Shown: in pieces, positions 46,128-57,711 of the stretch
Layout: every line of letters begins with the position of its first letter
Numbering within the stretch: the first letter of the stretch is position 1
From: Rusavskia elegans
Taxonomy: Eukaryota > Ascomycota > Lecanoromycetes > Teloschistales > Teloschistaceae
Assembly: GCA_011316305.1 (NCBI GenBank)
Contig: SAUG01000165.1
Span: forward strand, 1 to 64,000
Direction of reading: 5' to 3'
Length of the DNA stretch: 64,000 nt
Made by a program: the position numbers and the translations under genes
Notes under the pieces: model-generated
The model's database searches: none
What the model was told of the DNA's origin: nothing
The model's input: the letters and a program-made list of their open reading frames with translations, nothing else

Positions 46128-49100
46128 TTTGATTGTCTGAAATCTTGGTAGTTGGTAGACAAACAGTATGATGAAGGTCGAGACAGATGCCGTGATAGGT
46201 GATGAGAGATGCCTGTCAAGACCTTTGGTGAAGCGCGTTGATTGACTTAGGCGTAAGACGAAGAAAGTAGTCGAGGCGTTGGCTGGGGAAATGGCTTCCT
46301 ATCGGCACTGAAGGAAATGTGAGGGGATATCAACTGATTTTCCGAAGCAGGGGCTCTTTTGTTGTCGAACTTGGCACCTCATGCAATGCTAGAAGATTGA
46401 ACCTCGAGTATAGCTGCCGTATTGATGTACGTGTCGACTACAGCGACAAGACGCACAGCAGCACTGGGAGAAGATGGCTGCAGATAGTTGGTAGCGTAGT
46501 TGAGATATCTGATAGGTATGACAAATTGTCCGAGGCTAGGCTATGACTGGATGATGATCTAAGGTGGCCAGTCTTCTGCAAGATAATTAGCACATTCGTA
46601 CAGTTTGGCAGACAATAGACCTCGTAACAGGCAGTACCAACTAGCAGCAGCGCCGTCTTGCTCGATCCAATTGGGCAAGTTAGGATTTGCTGAGTTGAGA
46701 TGATGTGTTTTAAACATAGCCGTGAGGCCCGTAGAGCTGGACACCTGAAGGTTTCGCACCAGATGGTGATTAGGTAACTTGTCCGCAGTTCGGTTGGTGC
46801 TGCTCACAAGAGTGAGAAACGAGAGAAGATAAAAACAAGAGTTGAGTGATGGTGATGGTAATGGAGGGATGATTGGTGGGGTGTAATCAAAAGCACGAGT
46901 GAATGAACGCCGTAATGAATGCAATGAAACTTAAAGTACACCGTACAGCCCCAACCCGGTAGGTACCTTAAGGTAGCCTTGGTCCTTTGAAGAGACGGAA
47001 AATGAGTGGCAACGAGTCCTGATTCGGGATGTAGGAATCTTGGAAAGACGCCGAAGCTGTTTCATGCCAGATTGTACACGAAGACTGAGGAGTTTCTCCC
47101 ACGTGAAATGTTGCAAAAGCTTACTGACTGTGAACTAAACGACGAGCAAGACCTACTGCAAATACATAGAATTGAACTAGCTAAAATTTCCGTTGAACCT
47201 CCTCAACGCTGTGGCGACACATCCAAGAGTCCCTCCTAAGACGTTCCTAAACCCCAGGGGTGACCTCCATCTAATGTGTAGAGTCGGTAGTGACCGTGAG
47301 CTATCACAATCCATGGGCAGATTGGTTTGCAGCATCCTGGCTCTCAACGACAAAGAGATTCCTAAGCTCATGTGCCAGCTGTTTACTGCCGTAGTTAACG
47401 AACAGATCTCGACGAGGTTGGTGCAATTCGAAGAAATCGCATATGGTCAGAGCTTTGCACTTCGATTCTTCTTTGGCAATCGTAGCAAGGTAGGACTGTC
47501 GGGGAAGGCAGTTATCAGGCTTTGCATCTACAAAGGCCCCTGAGGCGCTAGACTTCTCGGGTGGAAGGTTGTCCTGTGGTGATGGACATAATGGTCGATC
47601 TGGGACACTGGGCCGATGACGGACAGCTTTGGGGCGGTAGGGCTTCGGAAATGCTGATGAATAGCACATCCAGCAACAGCCAATACCACTTGATATGCTT
47701 TGTCCCCAACCTCAACTTTGATCTTGACTCCGGCTCACGGTGTTACTAAGCTACTCTAGCCCAGTCTCAAAGTCTTTACTGACGTGATGTTCCTGGTCCA
47801 GCAGATCAATGATGGGATCAGCACGAGGGTCTTTGGAAAGTGCTTTGCGCAAGGCAACACCCATGTCTGAAGAGTGTCTGAAACCATCCCCCCCCCGTGT
47901 TGTGCCCCCTGGTCATTCTGCACCATCTTACCCACCTCCTTAGCTCTTCCTCTTCCACATTGTAGGTGGTGACGAGTGCTCTAGAGGTTGGACATTGGCT
48001 TCTCCATCCCTGAGTCAAAGTTTGGAGCAGGATGAGCACGGGCTGATACGATACTGCTTCTCAAGGCTCGCCGTCATGGCTAAGCAGGAGTCGACTCCCT
48101 GATGAATCGCGTCAGCACTGGCTATGGGAACATTGCAAGCAGATAGACGACCAGTCGCAAAAGAAACCCATCCAAGATTTTGATCTGAAGCACTGACGCT
48201 GTAAGTCCTGCCCTACTCTCAGGGAAGTCAGTATTAGAAGTCCATACTGAGCGGTAGACTGGCGACCAATCTTCAAAGACCCAAGACAATGCCACCAAAT
48301 ACACGGCTGATAGTTGTAATGTTGATAGAATAGAGAAAGTTGCTGGTTCCAGAAAGTCAGACTTGGGCTTACTAATCCTCGCTTGCACACCTTTCCATTG
48401 ACCTGCTCCAACATCGTGACTCCTGGGAGCGAGGGCCATGTGACTACACCGCATTGACTGCTCCTTATGCATTTCAACTCTTTGTCCGGCTCAGTGTCAC
48501 ACCTCCCAGCGGACATTTGGCACCACCTCGTCTCCAATGCATTGGAAGCTGCTCGATCTGCAGGTCATCTAGCGTGACTAGAACCGCCGATGAACGGCAC
48601 CAAAGCACCAATGGCTTCTTCCGTCTCAGTAAAGTAAAACTCGCGAGCCTGGGATCAAAGAGGTCGAGGCTTCGAGCAACATCCCGTCTTGGCGGACTTT
48701 CTGTGAATTCTTTTGGCGCACATATTGACTCATGGCGAGGTTGACAACAGATTCATCCCGGGTAATTTGATACAACCCAATCACATCTGAGGCGGCGTTG
48801 CACCTTAACAGTTGGCACTCCACGTAAGCTGTCCAAACCCTTATTGTCCACTTCAGGAATGCCACCAGGTGGTCGCTGTACTCTTGGAAGACAAGGCTGG
48901 ACAGTACCCTACCTCTTCCAGTAGGGTCATTTCCATCCAATGGCCTCTCGAACCCGAGCCCGTCTGATATTCACCAGACCCCTTGAAACTTCCGGATCCA
49001 CGTCAGAGGCACCGATCAGAACCCGACATGGAACACGTTGAAAACCCTTCCGAGTGAAACCTGCGATGATCAAAGTCCGCCATCAGCCCATCTCGGTCCT

Positions 49101-49236
49101 ATGGAAATCGTAAAGAGAACTGACATTCTCTCTTGAGTTTTGTCTCGACACTGAGTAGCCATTCGGTCTTCCAGCACAACTCCTCGAAGCTTCAAACATA
49201 AACAATTGCCTGCATCACCTCAAATCAACGCTCAAC
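46128..49236. other. Three kilobases without a supported gene
   Basis: This includes the upstream region of the reverse-transcriptase gene. A plus-strand frame at 47193-47543 has a faint BTB-like opening (FLNPRGDLHLM) but no completed domain. Minus-strand frames at 48472-48122 and 48940-48626 contain a hydrophobic stretch but no motif. A perfect palindrome TACCTTAAGGTA sits at 46964-46975 and a run of nine C at about 47889-47897. It may hold old gene relics. Confidence 0.4.
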
Positions 49237-49523
49237 ATGCGCTTCTTCGCCGCCGCCCTCATCCTCCTCACATCCTTGATTGTCGCCAACCCTCTTGAAG
49301 TGCGTGAATCATCCCCTTCATGGCCGGAGCGATTCGCTTTGCTCGATCGTGATGGGTGCTATAAGGTGAAGAGAGACCTTGGGCTCAGAGACGTATGTTG
49401 TCTCTGATCCCTGGCATTGTTCAGGGGTGGAGCTGACTCCTTGCACAGGACGCCATCCCTGAATACATGAAGCGTCAATGCGATCCTAACAACCCGTGCG
49501 TCTGTCTTAGTGGAGGATGTTGA
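49237..49523 (+). CDS. Kex2-processed pre-propeptide with a four-cysteine C-terminal 15-mer
   Basis: Exons 49237-49392 and 49449-49523 (donor GTATGT, acceptor TTGCACAG, phase 0) give 76 aa ending in TGA. Residues 1-18 are a strong signal peptide (MRFFAAALILLTSLIVAN). The propeptide has a KR dibasic site at 45-46 and another KR at 60-61. Cleavage after the second would release QCDPNNPCVCLSGGC, with cysteines spaced C-x5-C-x-C-x4-C, probably two disulfides and a Gln that could cyclise to pyroglutamate. The arrangement (signal, pro-region, Kex2 site, short cysteine-rich end) fits a secreted bioactive peptide or effector. I know no family for it. The gene is too short for usual ORF scans because the intron splits it. 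Confidence 0.7.
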
Positions 49524-50071
49524 GTTACTTTATGTCGCTGGCGTCATATGCCGGCAGGTACCCTTGCAAGATTTAGGCTATGGTCGATCCTTCAGTACTA
49601 TGCCCATGTATCCATTCGTGTTCATACAAAATAACCGCGGCAGTCCGCGAGTTAAGCAGGCAAAGAAAATATCGAAATTCAAAGCTGCGCTGTTTCGTCA
49701 TCACTTCGCTTGTTCTCGTGCGGCGCATGTCAACGTTGCCATCCTTTTGATTAGCAAGCCCGGCAATCTGGCTGCCCGGAAATCACTGGATCTCACTCAT
49801 TGAATCAACTATCGACGATTATCGCATGAAATGTTCCATTGGCTCGATGACGGTCTCTAACAGAACTAGGAGGTCGGCAATGTGGAGAAAGCTGGGGGAT
49901 TTCCTTCGAAATCGCGCCGAATGACATAATATGTGGTGAAGTAATAGTCCGGACCGTTTCCGAGTAGGTTTTCGGACGAGCTGTTTAAATGGCCAGGATG
50001 AGAGATCAAGACTACACTATTCGGTACTAAGTACCTACCCAGTCTTCGACCTATATATATCGTCGAAACAA
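49524..50071. other. Intergenic, nothing seen
   Basis: A 97-codon frame at 49510-49803 overlaps the end of the propeptide gene in another frame and lacks a domain. Nothing else. Confidence 0.5.
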
Positions 50072-51010
50072 TCATTCTACTAATGGGACCTGATATCCTA
50101 CAACAATCTCATAGTCAAAGTCTTCGTCGGGCTTGTTCTTTACTTTCACCATCCCCAATCTAGCCCACCTGCGTCTCAGGTACCGATTCCCTCTCCTCGA
50201 CGGTGGACGCGGCATCACCGTCGTCGGTCTTTGCGCACTTAAAGCAACGACGCTTGAGCAGACATATCCAGCGCCTCGCAACCGTTGAACCATCTTGCTC
50301 CCTTTTGTCCCCTTCCTTCAACTCAGCATCCGAACTGCATTCAATTCGCTTCATAGAAACTCCCTATTAATCCCGCGGGCTGGCGTAGCATGTAGTTGTG
50401 CCAGCCCCGTGGAACACCCGCAAAGCGCAACCATGTCTTTCTGAACACACCAATGTCATATTACGGGGTGACGGTTCCCCGCGTTTCCCAATGGCTGGAC
50501 CAATTTGCTCCTTCTTGCCTCCTTCATAAACTCCCACATAATTGAATTCAACCCGCGTCCAAGGAATTGTACCTTCCAAGTGGAATACGGGCGAAGCACA
50601 ACCGTTTGGGCTCCTGCACGTCGCTTTCCGGTCATGGCCTGGTCTATGCCTTCTCGTGACCCCGTGCTTCCCACTTGCAGTCGCTTCCTGCGGCTTGGGC
50701 TCTTCTGTATAGCAGGTGGCAGCACCGTTGGCGATCTCTGCACATTTACAGCAACACTTTCCAGGCTTGTCGCATTTTTCTAGGGCTCCAGGCATGATCC
50801 CGCTTGTCGATCGTGTCCTCAGGTGGCCATTCCTCAGGTGGCCATTGGATATCCTTGCCGACGTCATCGGTGCAAGTCCGTGATGCCCTCTGGGCTCTCG
50901 CTAACTACAACGGTGGGCGTGGCTGAGCTCGCGCCGTTGCGGATCTGGGGGAGGGCTGTAATGTGGCTGCTGCAAAGGAGGAAGAGGTAGACGAGAGGTA
51001 GGATGCGAGG
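50072..51010 (-). other. Cysteine-rich secreted-protein locus, broken or multi-exon, internally duplicated
   Basis: On the minus strand a hydrophobic leader-like stretch (ILPLVYLFLLCSSHITALP, about 51005-50945) lies upstream of a frame at 50867-50367 that carries KCDKPGKCCCKCAEIANGAA, then two related blocks (CRSPNGCASPVFH and CSERHGCALRVFH). A second frame at 50354-50160 repeats the first block in diverged form (CLLKRRCFKCAKTDDGDAAS). No single splice model joins leader and cysteine-rich parts without a shift, and ATG starts are internal. It could be a multi-exon secreted cysteine-rich protein or a decayed tandem duplicate. Function unknown. Confidence 0.4.
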
Positions 51011-51225
51011 TATCTTGGATGGCGATTGATGTCTCGGAAGGTCCGGAGAAGATCAATAATGGCTGGCGTTGTCTACGAGGGAGGATCTCCATCTCCTTCT
51101 GCAGGGGAATAAGATGTGGTTCAAGTCTTCTCGAGACGATCTGCATACTGACGTGGAAGCGAAGAATTCTAATCAAGCTGAAATGGATCACTCAGATGGG
51201 AGAAGCGATCTATGGGAAGATTACT

Positions 51226-51570
51226 TCATTGAAGGAGATCATACTGGCTACGACACGGAATGGTTGAGATGTAGCGATGTACGGAAGGGGGCAAGATGTT
51301 CATATACCCTATGTTGTAGAGGGGTCTCCGACTTGGCTGGCAGTCGAGGCATTGGATGCCCACCCCACAACTAAAGGGATACGCAGAAGTACTCCCGTCT
51401 AAAATTTCGGCAAGCCACCGACGGTCCATCACGGCAACACAGATCCAGCCACGGAACAACAACTCAAAGATCTTATCTCCCCACCGTTGGCATATTGTAA
51501 GCATTGAGGAACTCTGATGGAAGAGAAGCCCTTCGCATGAAAGCACCACGCCGAGCGCAGTGGAAGCCAA
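51226..51570 (-). pseudogene. Relic of an F-box-like gene tail
   Basis: This frame contains CGVGIQCLDCQPSRRP, matching GVGIRYLDCQPHRSK near 4.2 kb and LAIQSLDFQPTGVW near 12.4 kb; the DNA is also alike over about 35 bp (GGCTGGCAGTCGAGG then ATGCCCACCCC). No F-box motif is found around it, so only a fragment remains. Confidence 0.4.
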
Positions 51571-52575
51571 GGTGGACGAGTTAAGATCAAATTGCTAAGA
51601 AACACTCAAATGGAAAAGGGTGAAGTCTAGAAAACATAGGAACGCGGGTGAACCAGCTTCAACCTAAACATCTCAACAACCTAGACATAATGAGTAATGT
51701 CATGGAAAGTGATCGAATGGGAAGGGGAATTTTATGAAAAGAGCGAGGATGATGGTGTGGAATTCATATACAAAACTTGGCCGGAACAGGTCAATATTGT
51801 GTCTGGAGATACCGTGCCATCTTCTACAAAGCAGAGTAAGAGGCTTGGAGATGAAGGCAGGAGAGAGCATTGCATCGTAATGGGGTCTCGGTTGTAGTCC
51901 CCCGGCTGGCCCCATGATTTACCAAGGCATCTCAGAATTATCAAATTCGACAGCTAGATTTGCAGAACTAGTTCCAGCTCTACCCTCTAGAAGTCTACAT
52001 AAGCTTTCGTTTATTCAGAAATGTGGTTCAGTGTCGGCCCTGTGGCTTGACTGGTGGCGGTTTGGTTCTCGGGTAGAAAGGCGTGGAAATATGAAACGCC
52101 TCGCATCCATTCCGTGATAAGGCTGTTCGTCTACTTTATTTACTTTAAGGCACCCAGTGGCGTCTCGAGGAGATGAGGGATGCACTAGACGTCTTTAACA
52201 CACTATACAGCTTAACCAATGATTTGCGAGGTAGCTTACAATGATCATTAGATGTAAGTGTTTAATAGGTGGGACGCATCACAGAGGGTTATGTATACAA
52301 CTTAACAGCACACGGCTCCTGTATAGGAAAGTACGAGGCTCCAACTAGAGCTTACAAATCGGTACCGAATAAAATACTGATACAGATTGCTGAACGAGTG
52401 TAGGTTGGAGCAAATTCAAGGATGCTAGTACTGCAACGCTGTGGACAAACAAGCGCTGGTGGTTCAGCCATTTTCCACGAGCGCTAGAAAATACGGTCTT
52501 TGTCCGTGGAGGTTGAAAAGAGCGATAATCGAGGCTTCACGTCTTCAGCCGCTCCTGATTCAACCCTCATACTTG
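51571..52575. other. Intergenic, no gene supported
   Basis: Frames of 60-71 codons at 51697-51944 on both strands have no motif. Nothing else is seen. Confidence 0.5.
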
Positions 52576-53034
52576 TCAATGATGATGTAGACACTTCTGA
52601 GACAGTAGTTGGTCATTTTTATAGGCGACGTTATGGATAGCACAATGCGTGTGAAAATCCAGGTGGAGATCCTGGAAAATTGTCCTAAAGGCTTTGTCTA
52701 CTGGAATGCTAGCTCTTGCGACGACGTCGTCGTAATCTCTAGCGAGTATGCTGTCATACTGGACTACTTTTTGGGGCTCAACAGAGTCCAGCTGTTGTTT
52801 CATTAGGTCCCAAAGCTTCCTGCCTTGTGTCTTGCAAGAAGCCCAGTCGGTACACCTAGCTGTGGGATCGATGTCTTCGTCTCGAGTCACCAAAGCTTTG
52901 GAAACAGATCCGTCGGACCTGCCTTCGAGGTGCCCAAGATGGTCATTGAACAGTTGAATGGCCGAGGATACAGGACCAGCCTGTACAAGGGAAGGGATGG
53001 GAAGTAAGAGAAGTGCGAGAGAGTCGAAACGCAT
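52576..53034 (-). CDS. Small secreted protein, 152 aa, four cysteines
   Basis: The ATG at 53034 gives a signal peptide (MRFDSLALLLLPIPSLVQA) and a mature protein of about 133 residues. It contains RCTDWASC near the middle and HCAIHNV and KCLHHH near the end, so two disulfides are possible. The central part (LWDLMKQQLDSVEPQKVVQYD) looks helical. The frame extends upstream through 59 further codons, but those precede the signal peptide and are probably leader. It ends in a His-rich tail. No enzyme motif is visible; it is a candidate effector or secreted protein of unknown role. Confidence 0.65.
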   Translation of the reverse strand: MRFDSLALLLLPIPSLVQAGPVSSAIQLFNDHLGHLEGRSDGSVSKALVTRDEDIDPTARCTDWASCKTQGRKLWDLMKQQLDSVEPQKVVQYDSILARDYDDVVARASIPVDKAFRTIFQDLHLDFHTHCAIHNVAYKNDQLLSQKCLHHH

Positions 53035-53971
53035 GTCAACAAGATGGTACAAGTGAATGTTTGCTGTCTGAGAGGTACTGTGGAGTTCTTTCGTGGATTG
53101 GGTTTGGATTTGGGTCGATATATTGGTAGCGGAGCAAGAGGAAACAAAGACAATTATAGAGCCATATACTACTGTAAGGTCTCTTGGAGCTCCAAGGACT
53201 TTGGTTTGCAAGCCTGCATTAGCCTATCCCCAGGGATTTATGTTGGTCTCGGCTGCCTACGATGTCAAGAGCAGGGGTGGGTACGACACAGTCGCCCGCC
53301 CAATGTATTTCGCAGCGGGTTTCGAACCTAATTGCCATCGATCTACGATTTCTGTGACATAGCCAGCAGTTAAAGTACGTATGATCCTGGCGCAAGGGGG
53401 CCGGCACATACATAACACTTTAGGAACATTGGGCTTGTCTAACGGTACGATGCACTGAAACATTACCTTGGGAAAACATATTAGGGTTGGGTCTTATCCA
53501 GATCTTCGAGAGTCGCAACGTCATCTCATTTGTGAAATACGCCATTGGATATCCCTTCCGCTGCTACTGGTTCCATGTTGCTAGGCGCCAAGGCGTACAG
53601 AACCCATCAGTAGCAGCGGAAGGGATAGATCCATTCTTTCTAGTGCGTGGTACGAAGTGCCGCAGTCCAGGCCTGTATCATGACTGAGGTCAAGAGGCAA
53701 GCGCTCAGGGGCTACTTATTGATGGGAGCGGCCTCTTTCCGCCCCTGCGGCACCGAGGCGGCTGTAACTCAACGCTGATTGGCTTTCCGCAGCCGCTTTC
53801 ATCGTGTCACCACTGGTGCCATCACCGGGGTGCCTCGCGAGTTTCATGTTTCATCGAGCTCAGCCCCTCTGCAAGCTGTGCAGTGCTCACATCAAATCCG
53901 AGCTTCACCACGTCTTCCCACAACTCGCAACTCTACCAAATACGCCTTAGATCATTTGTCGCCGTTGGACG
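53035..53971. other. Intergenic, with inverted-repeat element
   Basis: No gene is supported. It holds the longer copy of the TATCCCTTCCGC inverted repeat at 53550-53627. Confidence 0.5.
53550..53627 (-). repeat. Short inverted-repeat element, copy 2 (MITE-like, 78 bp)
   Basis: Arms TATCCCTTCCGCTGCTACTG and CAGTAGCAGCGGAAGGGATA are perfect inverted repeats of 20 bp around a 38-bp loop. It matches the 59-bp element at 6806-6864 in the opposite orientation, with the difference confined to the loop. Confidence 0.75.
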
Positions 53972-54736
53972 ATGACGGTCACCATCGAAGAATTTGAAGC
54001 TGAGGGCTTGAGCAAGGATGAAATGATCGAGCATTGGGAGTGGAATAACAAATCATGGCAGCCAGCCAAATTCGTCCAGCACCACCTTGCCCCAGTGTCG
54101 CTCGACCTGTGGTGGCCGCTCAAGGACGTCCACGACTTTTGCTTGAAGCTCTGTGCCATATATGCAACAGTCGACATTGCTTTCCCTAGAGAGCTCGCTG
54201 AGTATTTGTGGACCAAGTGGTACCGACCAGGAGAGACGCCCTGCCGCTTTCTTAATTTCTTTGCTAGATTCGTTGGTTCTTACAAGCCTGGATGCCCCAA
54301 GACAATCGCTGACCTCCTGGATGCCCATCGTCGTATCTGCGCCCAAGTCTTACTTCGACAAGTTACACTCACTGGCGACGACAATAAGCCTGAGCCACTG
54401 GCGGTTGACGATCGCGCGGACAACCCATACGAGGATCATGAGAACTACAAATTGGAGCCTATTTTCCTTGCAATTTTCATTGTGATGGATACACTACCTC
54501 CGTTAAACTCATGTCACGACCGAGACCCCAGCGATCGAGACTTCGTTTCCGTCACACCCGTCCTTTTGGTGCGTACTGGCGAATATCAGGACTTGAGAAG
54601 GGGTCCCGTGGACTTCGCACCTATTCGTGAGGTATTGGAAGATGTAGATGGGAACGCGGACGTACGGCGTATTGCTTTAGGTGACGCCGTGGATTTCATT
54701 CTTGACTTGAAAAAGAAGAACGACGTGGAGCGTTAG
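53972..54736 (+). CDS. Hypothetical protein, 254 aa
   Basis: A single-exon frame from ATG 53972 to TAG. It is acidic and mostly helical, with no signal peptide or membrane segment. Segments such as SLDLWWPLKDVHDFCLKLC, RFLNFFARFVGSYKPG and AVDFILDLKKKNDVER look like a folded cytosolic protein. Length, ATG context and absence of a competing frame support a real gene. I do not recognise the family. Confidence 0.55.
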   Translation: MTVTIEEFEAEGLSKDEMIEHWEWNNKSWQPAKFVQHHLAPVSLDLWWPLKDVHDFCLKLCAIYATVDIAFPRELAEYLWTKWYRPGETPCRFLNFFARFVGSYKPGCPKTIADLLDAHRRICAQVLLRQVTLTGDDNKPEPLAVDDRADNPYEDHENYKLEPIFLAIFIVMDTLPPLNSCHDRDPSDRDFVSVTPVLLVRTGEYQDLRRGPVDFAPIREVLEDVDGNADVRRIALGDAVDFILDLKKKNDVER

Positions 54737-55866
54737 ATGTAACGCTAGTTACACTATAGGACCTTCTTTACGGGGTAATTTGTACTACGATGCGGTCTTT
54801 CAGGGTTCCCATTCGGTCATGAAGTACAACGGTGGGGCGGTCAGAAGTGGGTGGAGGTCACGCTTCTGGTGTACGAAATTTCATGGTGGGACTGACCCGA
54901 ACCATTGGTGGTGGTCGAAGCCGGAGCTTGCAATCAAAAATCACCAGTCGACGCTTACCACGGTCAGTATCCAACGACGTGTTTTTATTCGATTGGAGAC
55001 AATTGGACTGTGCCTCTTTGCCTTCAAAGTGCAAGGCTGGACGAGAGGCCCAAACTGGAGCGAGTCTTTATACCGGAGGATTGCGGCGATGCAACGATAA
55101 CGCATGCGAATCCTTCTAGTCCCAAACGTTAGGCCCAGCGCCTAGACGCTTGACCACGGCACAGTCAAAGCTGTGCTAAATTGTCCACATATACATGGTC
55201 ACACAGCATAGGACAGTTCAGGTACACCACAATTTCCTCTCGCAGAAATCACCAACTCCCACGTCATATCTACAATGAGGTCGAGTTGAGCCTCTTCCTA
55301 CAGGATTGCTCCCCACTACCTTCAATGCTGAGCCGCCATAGGCGGGTGGTACTTTGGAGTAGGATCTCGATATCAGCACGACAGTGCCTCATCGGATCCT
55401 TCTGCTGTTTCACGTTCCTGGGTGAACATCCACTCATACACTCCTTTCACGTTTGCCTGGATCGAGGCACAACCATTATCACCATGTTCACTCTATGTCT
55501 GTGGTTGACTTTCAAATCTGCCGAGTAGTGGCACACGGAATTGCGAGTGGTGGAGAATCTATCACATAGACCCATTACATTGCCACCTTACGAAGAGGAG
55601 CCAGGATGCAGCTCTGAACCCCATCTATGCCGCATGTTACATGACGCACGATGTACTGTAACAAGTTGCTCAGCCTGTTCTGTCGCTGTACTTGGTGCCG
55701 TAACTCAGGGAGTTGGCTGACTTAGTTGTCCATATCGAGAGCAGTTGGTTTTGCGAATTTTTACTCCATGGTTATCCTGTATTGCCCCCACCACCACCTG
55801 TCATTTTCAACAGCATTCGTTCTGCGTCTTCGTTTCTGAGCGCCGGTCTGGAGGGTTTTCGATAGG
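54737..55866. other. Intergenic, no gene supported
   Basis: Overlapping plus-strand frames at 54780-55132 and 55181-55528 show no domain. The end of the stretch is the AIM6-like promoter. Confidence 0.45.
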
Positions 55867-57190
55867 ATGACTTCGTTCGGTAGCGTCAGTGCCCTTGAAA
55901 GTGGCATAAGTGACACCTCAAGTCAAGGCTCTGGATCACGAGACAGCTTCCACGATGACAGCATATGCAGAGGCTTCAACGCTCATACTTTCGATCAGAA
56001 AAACCTTTCATCTACTCTGGTATCTCCACCGCAGTTGTCTCAGAATGCTAGCCCATGTCAACGATGTGGCCAAAACGCAATGCGTCGGTCCAGAAGTTTC
56101 CCCTCAGAGCACTTCTCATTCTTTGGGACGAGAAGCAACATACTAGGCACATTGGCGACCATTGTGAATCTGTGAGCGCTTCAGCCTCCATCAGACTAGT
56201 CTATTGGTGTTGACAATCAACAGGGGTCTCATTATAGCTCTCCTGGTCCTTCTTTCCCAACTCAATCACGACCGTATACCGATCGACGATGTTCAACGAG
56301 TCCTTGCAACATGGGAAACACGAGGAGCTGGAGGCTCGCAGACGTCGATGCAAGCTGGAAGGTCCGAAGATTACAATAATACAGGAATCGAGCCTATCTC
56401 ATGTCATTCACACAATGACTACGAGCGACAAGTGCCACTATACGACGCCTTGAACGTCGGCTGCATAAGTGTAGAGGCAGACATCTGGCTGCAAGGTGGC
56501 GATCTCCTTATCGGCCATACAGAAGGTTCCCTAGACCGGTCGCGCACCCTCAAGTCGCTTTACCTGGACCCTCTTACGTCCATAGTCGGAGACCGGAATC
56601 CGGATGTAGATCTGATCGATGGCAAGAATCACTCGGGTTCCTTGAAAGGCATATTCACAGCCAACTCCAGCGTTTCTCTCGTACTGCTAGTCGATATCAA
56701 GACCGACAGTGCAGATACCTTACCCGTACTCAGGGATCAATTGGTCTCTCTCCGCAAACAGGGACTACTCACCCACTTCGACGGTTCCCGTACAATCCAT
56801 GGACCAATCACCGTTGTCGGCACAGGAAACACGAACTTTGAGACCATCATTCACGAGAAGGACCGATCTATTTTCTTCGATGCCCCACTTGAAGAAAGCT
56901 CGACCGATTCCAATTTGTACAACAAAGACAACTCATATTACGCGAGTGTCTCTTTCGAAAAGGCAATAGGGAAACCATCACTCTTGGGAGATCTTTCAGA
57001 TTCGCAGATGAAGAAGGTCAAAGACCAGATCCGAGGAGCACATAGCAGAGGGTTGAAGGTAAGGTACTGGAATACGCCCGGGTGGCCTGCGGGAGAGAAG
57101 ATTTGGGTACAATTGTGGAAAGAGGGAGTGGATGTACTGAACGCGGACGATTTAAAGAAGGCTAAAGACTTCTTGGAGAAAAGATCGTAA
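55867..57190 (+). CDS. AIM6-like PLC-type phosphodiesterase
   Basis: Exons 55867-56171 and 56224-57190 join in phase to 423 aa. The intron falls inside a transmembrane segment (NILGTLATIVNLGLIIALLV, about residues 90-109). The N-terminal 85 residues are Ser-rich and disordered. The catalytic domain opens with the family signature SCHSHNDYERQVPLYDAL, then VEADIWLQGGDLLIGH, resembling glycerophosphodiester phosphodiesterase/PLC-like TIM barrels. It closes with VRYWNTPGWPAGEKIWVQLWKEGVDVLNADDL. This matches 'altered inheritance of mitochondria protein 6', whose yeast member affects mitochondrial inheritance through an unknown reaction. His and Glu/Asp pairs of the barrel (HSHND, EAD) are intact. 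Confidence 0.88.
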
Positions 57191-57711
57191 ACATTGTAAC
57201 AAGCGGAATTTTTTCCCGGAAAATAGCGTCATATTTGTTCCCTTGTTGTGCCACAAGTCTGTGCGCATGCCACTCGAACGGCGTTCTGTATCTTCCGACC
57301 TTAGGCTGAAATTCAACCCTAGAATATGCATGCTTTCCTCGCTTTGACGATGCAGAAGCTCACTGGACTGTGCTTTCGAATTCAGACGTGGCGCACTGTT
57401 GGCTTTGGTGGGAAGCGTCTGACCGTAGTCTGGTGGAACCCCGGGCGTTTCCAGATACATGAAAGACCAAAGATTTCGCTTGAAAGAAAAAAGTTAAGTA
57501 TATTTTACGCCTGAGTGTTATGATAATTACATACGGCCACAGACAGAGTAAAGCATGGATACCCGTCCGCTCATCCTGAATTAAGCCTCTGATCGGGAGA
57601 TTAGTACTCAGGTCGGTGACGACTGGGGAATCCCTCCTGCTGTATGTTTTTGCACTTTCGTGACCCTGCATGCAGATTCTGCACTTTCCATTAATGAGGA
57701 AAGGTGTTTAA
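57191..57711. other. Intergenic between convergent genes
   Basis: This is the 3' regions of the AIM6-like gene (+) and the F-box gene (-). No gene is seen. Confidence 0.5.

Noticed and set aside
47193..47543. Possible BTB-domain gene
   Set aside because: Only the opening resembles fungal BTB proteins; the later conserved positions are absent and no start or splice partner was found.
53280..53345. tRNA-like GGTTCGAAACCC on the minus strand
   Set aside because: No matching acceptor stem or anticodon arm at the proper distance, so not a tRNA. No other tRNA or rRNA was recognised in the window.
57360..57671. 103-codon minus-strand frame after the AIM6-like gene
   Set aside because: No ATG-led domain or homology; lies in the shared 3' region of two convergent genes.
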